Shown: positions 1 to 5,208 of the stretch, in pieces
Layout of the letters: the number at the start of each line of letters is the position of its first letter
Position numbering within the stretch: the stretch's first letter is position 1
DNA from: Synergistaceae bacterium
GTDB lineage: Bacteria > Synergistota > Synergistia > Synergistales > Aminobacteriaceae
NCBI GenBank assembly: GCA_017427625.1
Contig: JAFRSL010000022.1
Span: forward strand, 1-5,208
Direction: 5' to 3'
DNA length: 5,208 bases
Position numbers and translations under genes: made by a program
The notes under the pieces: model-generated
The model's database searches: none
Told to the model about the DNA's origin: nothing
The model's input: only the letters and a program-made list of their open reading frames with translations

Positions 1-671
1 AGGCACGACGATAACACGGCTATCTGTGCAGGGCCGCCGGGAGTTGTCCCCGTGAAAGCCTGCGCGACGCTCATGAACCAGTCGCCAGCCCCCGACTTCT
101 CCAAGAACGCACCGAATATCAGGAATATCATGACATATGTTGCCGAAACCCCCAGAGGAGACGCGAATATTCCCTCGTCAGTCAAGTACAACTGCTCGAT
201 GACTTCGGGGTATTGGAACTGGAAGCCCTGAAGAAGTCCCGGCAATTTATACCCGTAGAGCATGTAGACCGCGAAAAGTGCCGCAATCAATGACAACGGT
301 AATCCGACGATTCGCCTCGTCCCTTCAAGAAGCAACAGTACCAGCAATGAGCCTAACACTAACTGCGCTGTCGTGAGCGGGTCAATCTGCTGTATTCGCT
401 CGGTGATGGCCGTGTAGTTCACCATCGAATATACTCCAGGTGCCGCCGCTAATACCGCAAGTATCCAGTCATAGAATGGCACTCTGTCCTTCGAGGCTTT
501 GCTGTTGACCGGGAATAGCACAAACGCTAATGGCAGTACGAACGCTAGGTGAATCGAACGCTGAAGGTATGCCTCATAGTTTCCCGCGCTGGCTGTGTAA
601 AGGTGGAACACTCCCATTGCGAGAACATAGAGGTATACGAGAGTTTTTGTTGTTCCAGAAAGTTTCCGCAT
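1..671 (-). CDS. TRAP transporter fused permease (4TM/12TM, DctQM-type), N-terminal part, cut by window edge
   Basis: This is the inner-membrane permease of a tripartite ATP-independent periplasmic (TRAP) transporter of the type in which the small and large subunits are fused. Such permeases use an ion gradient to import a substrate delivered by a receptor protein. The 223 residues present begin MRKLSGTTKT and contain hydrophobic segments at about residues 10-24, 41-54, 69-84, 103-115, 122-138 and 172-190. Family-typical stretches are visible: FVLPLAFVLFP (44-54), LYLTDEGIFASPLGVSATYV (161-180), FGAFLEKSGAGDWF (186-199) and GGPAQIAV (212-219), the last being the start of the DctM-like half. 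Family members run to roughly 630-690 residues, so about two thirds lies beyond base 1. The ATG at 671-669 overlaps the stop of the receptor gene (TAATG), with GGAG at 690-687 upstream, so translation is probably coupled. The pairing with a TAXI receptor supports the call. The substrate is unknown. Confidence 0.93.
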   Translation of the reverse strand, partial: MRKLSGTTKTLVYLYVLAMGVFHLYTASAGNYEAYLQRSIHLAFVLPLAFVLFPVNSKASKDRVPFYDWILAVLAAAPGVYSMVNYTAITERIQQIDPLTTAQLVLGSLLVLLLLEGTRRIVGLPLSLIAALFAVYMLYGYKLPGLLQGFQFQYPEVIEQLYLTDEGIFASPLGVSATYVMIFLIFGAFLEKSGAGDWFMSVAQAFTGTTPGGPAQIAVLSSC

Positions 672-1678
672 TATTTCGTCAGCTCACTCCAGAATTTTAC
701 GCTGCCCTCATGTGCAGGGACTTTCTCAGGAAGCGCGATTGACGGCTCAAGCTCGGCCATGTCACGGACTGCGGCAATCAATGCGTCCTTATGCTCCCAG
801 ATTGCTTTGTTGAGTTCGTAGACGAGAGTCGCGGGGAGGTCTTTGCGGATTACGATGCAGGTGTAATCTCCGACGACCTTCACAGGCTCTGCCCCTTCTG
901 GGACTGACTTGTAGATTCCCGGATCAATCGTGAGGGTAACTGTTCCGTATGCGTCGGAAAGTTTGTCGAGTGCCTCCTGTCCGACCGGAAGAAGTACAAC
1001 GTCAACCTGACTCTCGATGTTCATGACGGTTGAGGCGATCTTTCCGATTGAGAACGCGAAGCAGTCAAGGTGATTGTCAGCGAGAAGGTCAGCACCGCCG
1101 TCATATGACGCATACTCTACGCTTCCGCCCCACTCCTGGAACGTCTTCTTGTAGTCGAAGCCGTAGCCCTTGTCGAAAAGAGCCTTGACGACGAACTCTG
1201 AGCTTGTTCCTGGCTTGAGGGTTGCGAATCTCATGGGGAGCTTCTTTGCGATTATGTCCTCTACGGATTTGATGTTGTTCTTCTCCGCAAAGTCCTTGCG
1301 CATTATGAAGTACGTGTACTGCGTGTAGAGGTTGGCCATAATTACAGCGTTGTCGACGACTCGACCCTTGAAGTCAGCCTCGCCCTTTAGAGCCGCGCCG
1401 AGAAGGGACGTTACCGAGAAGCCCAAATCACCGCGCCTTGAGTGAGCGTTGAGAATGTTTGAGACACCGCCGCCCGATGAACTTGTCGTCTGAGGAAGTC
1501 CCGCGCCTGTCCACATTTCGGAGAGCGCAGTTCCGAGAGCGAACCAGTTTCCGCCGGGAGGGCCTGCCATGAAACGGAGCTGGTCGGGCCAGCCTGCCTT
1601 GTCTGTGTCCGCGAACGAACACCCTGCGAGCAATGCCGCGATTAGCACTGCGATGACTGAGATACGTAATGACTTCAT
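671..1678 (-). CDS. TAXI family TRAP transporter solute-binding lipoprotein
   Basis: This is the extracytoplasmic receptor that captures substrate and hands it to the fused permease encoded next. The 335-residue protein starts MKSLRIS, followed by a hydrophobic segment (8-18) and a lipobox LAGC with the lipidated cysteine at residue 20, so it is probably membrane-anchored rather than free. The TAXI signature follows: GPPGGNWFALGTAL (39-52) and SSSGGGVSNI (66-75), then DLGFSV. These glycine-rich stretches line the ligand site in the family. Characterised TAXI receptors bind glutamate/glutamine or related dicarboxylates, but the ligand here cannot be inferred. Start choice: a GTG at 1690 would add four residues, but it overlaps the AGGAG ribosome binding site (1694-1690). 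The ATG at 1678 sits 11 bases after that site and gives a cleaner signal peptide. The gene is first in its operon, reading away from uvrC, and its stop overlaps the start of the permease. Confidence 0.95.
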   Translation of the reverse strand: MKSLRISVIAVLIAALLAGCSFADTDKAGWPDQLRFMAGPPGGNWFALGTALSEMWTGAGLPQTTSSSGGGVSNILNAHSRRGDLGFSVTSLLGAALKGEADFKGRVVDNAVIMANLYTQYTYFIMRKDFAEKNNIKSVEDIIAKKLPMRFATLKPGTSSEFVVKALFDKGYGFDYKKTFQEWGGSVEYASYDGGADLLADNHLDCFAFSIGKIASTVMNIESQVDVVLLPVGQEALDKLSDAYGTVTLTIDPGIYKSVPEGAEPVKVVGDYTCIVIRKDLPATLVYELNKAIWEHKDALIAAVRDMAELEPSIALPEKVPAHEGSVKFWSELTK

Positions 1679-1689
1679 GAGAATGATCA

Positions 1690-1694
1690 CTCCT
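1690..1694 (-). promoter_or_regulatory. Ribosome binding site of the TAXI receptor gene
   Basis: The minus strand reads AGGAG here, followed by TGATC, which together resemble the anti-SD complement AGGAGGTGATC. It lies 11 bases before the ATG at 1678. It overlaps the in-frame GTG at 1690-1688, which rules that GTG out as the start. Confidence 0.7.
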
Positions 1695-1721
1695 GAATAT
1701 AATATGTGAAAATATTGATGA

Positions 1722-1750
1722 CTGAAATTTTATCAGCATGACCCTATTTT
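1722..1750 (+). promoter_or_regulatory. Candidate promoter of uvrC
   Basis: CTGAAA (1722-1727, four of six to TTGACA) and TATTTT (1745-1750, four of six to TATAAT) are separated by 17 bases. Transcription would start near 1757 with a leader of about 30 bases. Both boxes are weak, but this is the best pair I can find in the short gap. It lies on top of the candidate promoter for the opposite strand, so the two could not be occupied at once. Confidence 0.3.
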
Positions 1751-1755
1751 GTGTA
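1727..1755 (-). promoter_or_regulatory. Candidate promoter of the TAXI-TRAP operon (extended -10)
   Basis: On the minus strand there is TAAAAT (1732-1727, five of six to TATAAT) preceded by TGA, giving an extended -10 (TGnTAAAAT). Upstream with a 17-base spacer is TACACA (1755-1750, four of six to TTGACA). Transcription would start near 1720, leaving a leader of about 42 bases before the ATG at 1678. Read by eye; a second AT-rich element (TATTAT near 1700) has no good -35 partner. Confidence 0.4.
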
Positions 1756-1770
1756 ACGTTAGAATCCCTT

Positions 1771-1776
1771 AGGAGG
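1771..1776 (+). promoter_or_regulatory. Ribosome binding site of uvrC
   Basis: AGGAGG, a full consensus Shine-Dalgarno sequence, lies 10 bases before the ATG at 1787. It supports that start over downstream methionines such as Met21, which would remove the GVY part of the GIY-YIG nuclease. Confidence 0.8.
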
Positions 1777-1786
1777 AAGGTAAGCA

Positions 1787-3238
1787 ATGAAGGAAAAAAT
1801 ATCAGCAATCCTTAAAACTCTCCCCGAACGTCCGGGCGTATATCTAATGAGGGACATCAACGGGAAAATAATCTACGTCGGAAAAGCAAAGAAGCTAAAG
1901 CGCAGAGTATCATCATATTTCCGTCACACTCACTCATCACCGAGACTTCGGAAACTCGTCGAGCTGATCGAGGACATCTCAACAATCCGAACAGAGACCG
2001 AAGCCGAAGCATTGATTGTTGAAGCAAAGTTGATCCGACGATACTCACCGTTCTTCAACGTTGACCTGAAGATGAATGACCGCTACCCTTACGTTAAGAT
2101 TACGGACGAAGATTACCCGCGCATAGAAATTACGAGGCATAAGAGCGATGACCATGCTACATATTTCGGGCCTTTCGTTGACGCTGGTAACATAAGGAAT
2201 CTCATGAGGCTTGCTGAAAGATATTTCCCCTTGCGTGTTTGCAGGTCGAAGATAACGCCGAACGTAAAGAAGCGTCCATGCGTTGAGTATAATCTTGGGC
2301 ACTCTATGGGGGCATGTGCGGGGCTTTGCTCACAGTCGGAATACCGAGAAAGGGTTGCGGACATAGCGTTGCTCTTCGGCGGGAAGCAGGCTGAACTTGT
2401 CGAACGTCTCCGCGAAAGAATGAACGAGTCGGCAAAAAACTTGGAGTTCGAGAAGGCTGCAAGATACCGCGATACTATACGGGCTGTTTGGAGGCTGTCG
2501 CGTCAGAAAATATCGTCGGCATTGCAGGAGGATTTGGACAACGAGACGTGGAAAGTTCTGAACCGTGTTCAGGAATTGCTGGGACTTGAAGTTTTGGCGT
2601 GGAGGATTGACGCTTTCGACATTTCGCACACAAGCGGCCATGATACGTATGGTTGCTGCGTCGTCTTTGAACAGGGGAGGCCGAGTCCGAATCTCTATCG
2701 TCGTTTCAAGATTAGGAGTCTTGCGGATGGGGAGATTGATGATTTCGCGTCGATTTATGAGACTGTGAAGAGGCGTTACCGTCATGTGATGGACAACTCC
2801 GAGCCTGCCCCGCAATTAGCACTCATTGACGGTGGACCTGTGCAGTTGGAGTACGCGCAGAGGGCGATTCACGAGCTTGGGTATGATATTCCGATGATTG
2901 CGCTTGCCGAGCGTGAGGAGATTATTTTCACGCCGGGCAATCCTGAACCTTTGAGGCTTGGACGCGATGATCCTGCATTGCAACTTTTCCAGAGGCTGAG
3001 GGACGAGGTTCACAGGTATGCTATAACGACTCACAGGAACGCTCGCGGAAAACACATGAGGCATTCGAGGCTTGACGACATTCCTGGAATTGGGCGGAAG
3101 AAAGCTGCTGAACTCCTCGTGAAATTTGGGAGCGCAAAGAGGATTTCGGAGCTTAGTGCTGAGGAGATCATGAGTGTTCCAGGAATTGGGCCGAAACTTG
3201 CTGAGAAGATTCTTGAGGGATTGAGGCGGGAAATTTAG
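1787..3238 (+). CDS. uvrC: UvrC, excinuclease ABC subunit C, short form lacking the middle region
   Basis: UvrC makes both incisions around a DNA lesion in nucleotide excision repair after UvrA/UvrB mark it; it acts in the cytoplasm. The 483 residues show, in order: GIY-YIG nuclease (about 14-92; GVY 17-19, YVG 30-32, Arg39/40, Glu79), which cuts on the 3' side; a four-cysteine cluster (C152, C165, C177, C181) matching the iron-sulfur site known in E. coli UvrC; the UVR motif that contacts UvrB (203-237, with LEFEKAARYRD); the RNase H-like 5' nuclease with its expected acidic and histidine residues (D278 in FDISH, D318/D319, D348 in IDGG, H409 in RDEVHR); and tandem helix-hairpin-helix motifs (PGIG at 433-436 and 465-468). 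Usual length is about 560-620. Only about 40 residues separate the UVR motif from FDISH, against about 160 in E. coli. The reading frame is intact, so I infer a functional short form. The common DGGKGQ reads DGGPVQ (348-353). Confidence 0.97.
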   Translation: MKEKISAILKTLPERPGVYLMRDINGKIIYVGKAKKLKRRVSSYFRHTHSSPRLRKLVELIEDISTIRTETEAEALIVEAKLIRRYSPFFNVDLKMNDRYPYVKITDEDYPRIEITRHKSDDHATYFGPFVDAGNIRNLMRLAERYFPLRVCRSKITPNVKKRPCVEYNLGHSMGACAGLCSQSEYRERVADIALLFGGKQAELVERLRERMNESAKNLEFEKAARYRDTIRAVWRLSRQKISSALQEDLDNETWKVLNRVQELLGLEVLAWRIDAFDISHTSGHDTYGCCVVFEQGRPSPNLYRRFKIRSLADGEIDDFASIYETVKRRYRHVMDNSEPAPQLALIDGGPVQLEYAQRAIHELGYDIPMIALAEREEIIFTPGNPEPLRLGRDDPALQLFQRLRDEVHRYAITTHRNARGKHMRHSRLDDIPGIGRKKAAELLVKFGSAKRISELSAEEIMSVPGIGPKLAEKILEGLRREI

Positions 3239-3255
3239 CGCGAGTTTCCATTTTT
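3229..3255 (+). terminator. Possible weak intrinsic terminator after uvrC
   Basis: GGAAATT (3229-3235) can pair with AGTTTCC (3243-3249) to give a seven-base-pair stem with one G-T pair and a loop of seven, followed by A and five T residues (3251-3255). The stem is AT-rich and overlaps the uvrC stop codon, so termination would be inefficient at best. Read-through into the ATPase gene is possible. Confidence 0.3.
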
Positions 3256-3274
3256 CCGGCCATCAAGCTATAAT
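3245..3274 (+). promoter_or_regulatory. Likely promoter of the P-type ATPase gene
   Basis: A perfect TATAAT at 3269-3274 has TTTCCA (3245-3250, four of six to TTGACA) upstream with an 18-base spacer. Transcription would start near 3281, leaving a leader of about 27 bases before the start codon. The position in the short uvrC-ATPase gap suggests the ATPase can be transcribed independently of uvrC. Confidence 0.55.
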
Positions 3275-3295
3275 TTCAGTCAATCACAATATACT

Positions 3296-3300
3296 GGAGG
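3296..3300 (+). promoter_or_regulatory. Ribosome binding site that fixes a TTG start for the ATPase
   Basis: GGAGG sits seven bases before the TTG at 3308-3310. No ATG is in frame until residue 44, which is already at the edge of the first membrane helix, so the TTG is the only sensible start. Confidence 0.8.
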
Positions 3301-3307
3301 AATTATT

Positions 3308-5208
3308 TTGACTGACATAAAAGGTCTAAGCGACTCCGAAGTCATTGAAAGCCGCGAAAAATACGGCACCAACTCCCTAACCGAGCTGCCCGGCGAATCA
3401 TTGGGCGCGAAATTCCTGGCAAGCCTCAAAGACCCCATGATCATCATCTTGCTTTGTGCGCTTGCGATTCAGCTTGTCCTTTTCTTCATGGGGCGCGCTG
3501 AATGGTTTGAGCCTGTGGGCATTCTCATTGCCGTACTCATTGCGGGGGGCGTATCGTCCTTCACTGAGTATCGTCAGGAACAGAAAGCCTCTCTCCTCAA
3601 GTCCCAGCAGGAAGCCGGCGAAACCACCAAAGTCATCCGTAACGGCACAATCCACGAGATTCACGTCAGCGAAGTTGTTGCGGGCGACATCGTTTACCTT
3701 CAGGCGGGCGACAAGATCCCTGCTGACGGTGAGATCATCGAGGGAAGCGTAAAACTCGACCAGTCAGCTCTCAACGGTGAGACCGAAGAAGCCGAGAAGC
3801 TCCCAAATTCCGGCAGCGACACCTACGACATCAAAGACCTCCTCAACAAATACTACGCCTATCGCGGGACTGTAGTATGCTCAGGGGAAGCCTACATGAA
3901 GATTTCGGTTGTCGGCGACAAAACGCTGTTCGGTGAACTCGCGCTAGAAGTTCAGGAAGCTCAGAGGAAGACTCCGCTTCAGGTAAAACTCGGAAAGCTC
4001 GCACAGCAAATCTCCGTCTTTGGCTACACAGGAGCAACTGCAATAGTGATCGGCATTCTCGCAAGGACGTTCATCACTGGGAATCTTCCTGTTGACGGTT
4101 ACGCTTGGTTAAGGCTCATCGTTGACGCGATTACAGTGGCTGTAACGATCGTAGTCTGCGCTGTCCCCGAAGGTCTCCCGATGCTAACGTCAATGCTGAT
4201 GTCGTTCCAGTCAATGCAGATGGCGGGTGATAACGTTCTTGTCCGGAAGATTAACGGCCTCGAAACCGCCGGAAGCCTCAACCTTCTATTCAGCGACAAG
4301 ACAGGCACAATCACGGAAGGAAGGCTCACGATTGCCGAGATCGCTCTGCCGAACGTGAAGGTCTGTGAATCTCTTGCTGACCTCGACGAAGAGTCGCTAC
4401 ATGACATTGCTATAGGTGCGGGTGTCAACAACAGCGCAAGTGTCGGCGATGGTCAGGTAATCGGCGGAAACAGCACTGACCGCGCATTGATGTCGTTCTT
4501 CATGGCAAGCCCTGAAACTCTCGCAAAGATTGAGGCGGCGAAGAAAGACGTTAAAGAGTCATCGCCCTTCAATTCCGACAACAAGACTGCGAGCGTTACA
4601 CTCAATGACGGCGTGAAGTATATCAAGGGTGCACCTGAGAAAATCATTCCGCACTGCAAGAACGTTACTGCCCGGAAGAAGCTCGACACTTACATCAACA
4701 CTCAGGCCGAACGCGCAATGAGACTCCTCGCTGTTGCAAAGGACGCTGGCAACGGAATGGAACTTGTCTGCGTTCTGAGTATCCGCGACAACGTTAGGAA
4801 AGAAGCTGTTGACGCAATCCGTCAGGTTCGCAAGGCAGGAATACAGGTCGTTATGGTTACGGGCGACAGGAAGGAAACCGCCGTCGCAATCGCGAAGGAA
4901 GCCGGACTAATCACAAGCCCTGACGAAATCGCAATGACATCGCAGGAAATGTCCGAGAAGTCCGACGAAGAACTCAAAGCAATTTTGCCCAACGTCCGCG
5001 TGATCTCGCGCGCACTTCCGTCAGACAAGAGCCGCCTCGTTAGGATTGCGCAGGAAATGAACCTTGTCGTTGGAATGACAGGGGATGGAGTGAATGACTC
5101 GCCAGCCCTTAAGAAAGCCGATGTAGGTTTCGCTATGGGGTCAGGTACAGAGGTTGCGAAGGAAGCGGGGGACATTACGATTCTTGATGACAACTTCAAG
5201 TCAATCGC
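3308..5208 (+). CDS. P-type cation-transporting ATPase, calcium (PMCA/SERCA-like) class, C-terminus beyond window
   Basis: This is a membrane pump that couples ATP hydrolysis, through an aspartyl-phosphate, to cation export, most likely of Ca2+. The 633 residues present show: an N-terminal cation-ATPase domain (GLSDSEVIESREKYGTN, 6-22); membrane helices M1 (about 43-61) and M2 (about 67-84); the actuator domain with AGDKIPADG (133-141) and NGET (156-159, usually TGES); helices M3 (about 236-256) and M4 (about 269-296) with the ion-binding PEGLP (287-291, Glu288); the phosphorylation motif DKTGTIT (Asp330); a compact nucleotide-binding domain with PFNSDNK (420-426) and KGAPE (440-444); and the hinge TGD (518-520) and TGDGVNDSPA (591-600). 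Helices M5-M10, where the remaining ion ligands sit, are missing because the window ends; a full protein would be about 850-900 residues. Glu288 in PEGLP favours calcium over heavy metals, which use CPx motifs. Ion specificity is still an inference. Confidence 0.95.
   Translation, partial: MTDIKGLSDSEVIESREKYGTNSLTELPGESLGAKFLASLKDPMIIILLCALAIQLVLFFMGRAEWFEPVGILIAVLIAGGVSSFTEYRQEQKASLLKSQQEAGETTKVIRNGTIHEIHVSEVVAGDIVYLQAGDKIPADGEIIEGSVKLDQSALNGETEEAEKLPNSGSDTYDIKDLLNKYYAYRGTVVCSGEAYMKISVVGDKTLFGELALEVQEAQRKTPLQVKLGKLAQQISVFGYTGATAIVIGILARTFITGNLPVDGYAWLRLIVDAITVAVTIVVCAVPEGLPMLTSMLMSFQSMQMAGDNVLVRKINGLETAGSLNLLFSDKTGTITEGRLTIAEIALPNVKVCESLADLDEESLHDIAIGAGVNNSASVGDGQVIGGNSTDRALMSFFMASPETLAKIEAAKKDVKESSPFNSDNKTASVTLNDGVKYIKGAPEKIIPHCKNVTARKKLDTYINTQAERAMRLLAVAKDAGNGMELVCVLSIRDNVRKEAVDAIRQVRKAGIQVVMVTGDRKETAVAIAKEAGLITSPDEIAMTSQEMSEKSDEELKAILPNVRVISRALPSDKSRLVRIAQEMNLVVGMTGDGVNDSPALKKADVGFAMGSGTEVAKEAGDITILDDNFKSI

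Noticed and set aside
530..821. Two overlapping plus-strand open frames across the TRAP permease/receptor junction
   Set aside because: They lie antisense to clear TRAP genes, resemble no protein family I recognise and have no ribosome binding site.
1428..1808. A minus-strand open frame spanning the intergenic region and the receptor N-terminus
   Set aside because: It is an out-of-frame shadow of the receptor gene, rich in arginine and histidine with no domain signature, and it would run across the uvrC start.
2330..2815. A 161-codon minus-strand open frame inside uvrC
   Set aside because: It is antisense to conserved UvrC coding sequence and has no recognisable motif or start signal.
1787..3238. 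UvrC as a Cho-type single-nuclease homologue or as a broken gene
   Set aside because: Cho lacks the C-terminal nuclease and HhH, whereas both halves are present here with their catalytic residues. The frame is open throughout, so it is neither Cho nor a pseudogene.
3239..3307. A riboswitch or small RNA in the uvrC-ATPase gap
   Set aside because: At 69 bases, with a promoter and ribosome binding site already occupying it and only about 27 bases of leader, there is no room for a structured element.
4099..5199. Minus-strand open frames opposite the P-type ATPase gene
   Set aside because: They are complementary to strongly conserved ATPase motifs and rich in serine/isoleucine as expected of a shadow frame; no ribosome binding sites were seen.
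1..5208. Mobile element, CRISPR array, tRNA, attachment site or defence system
   Set aside because: I saw no direct or inverted repeat pairs, spacer arrays, tRNA-like cloverleaf sequence or recombinase genes; nearly all of the window is accounted for by four recognisable genes.

Overview
The window holds four genes and no mobile element, CRISPR array or RNA gene that I can support. Two genes lie on the minus strand and two on the plus strand, diverging from a 108-base intergenic region. Base composition is moderate. The gene set is a TAXI-type TRAP transporter, uvrC and a calcium-type P-ATPase, which suggests an anaerobic bacterium. The abundance of AGG arginine codons, the lipoprotein-type TAXI receptor and the overall protein style would fit Synergistota (gut or rumen type). 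That placement is an inference with low to moderate confidence, and a Firmicute or other anaerobe is not excluded.

Left part, minus strand (1-1678): a two-gene transporter operon. A lipoprotein solute receptor of the TAXI family (671-1678) is followed, with a TAATG stop/start overlap, by the N-terminal 223 residues of a fused TRAP permease (671 down to base 1, cut by the window edge). Together they would make a secondary, ion-coupled uptake system for an organic acid or amino acid. The substrate cannot be read from the sequence.

Centre, plus strand (1787-3238): uvrC, the nucleotide-excision-repair endonuclease. It has the GIY-YIG nuclease, four-cysteine cluster, UVR motif, RNase H-like nuclease and tandem HhH. 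It is only 483 residues long because about 110-120 residues normally found between the UVR motif and the RNase H-like core are absent. Isoleucine and arginine codon choice also changes in steps along this gene, and the second step falls near the missing segment. This is the most unusual observation in the window.

Right part, plus strand (3308-5208, cut by the window edge): the first 633 residues of a P-type cation-transporting ATPase of the calcium/PMCA-SERCA class. It starts at a TTG codon behind a good ribosome binding site, with its own likely promoter (consensus TATAAT) in the 69-base gap after uvrC. Its actuator-domain motif reads NGET rather than the usual TGES.

The three units have no evident functional link. 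I see no convincing previously undescribed system here; the window looks like ordinary chromosomal core and transport genes with a few departures worth checking.
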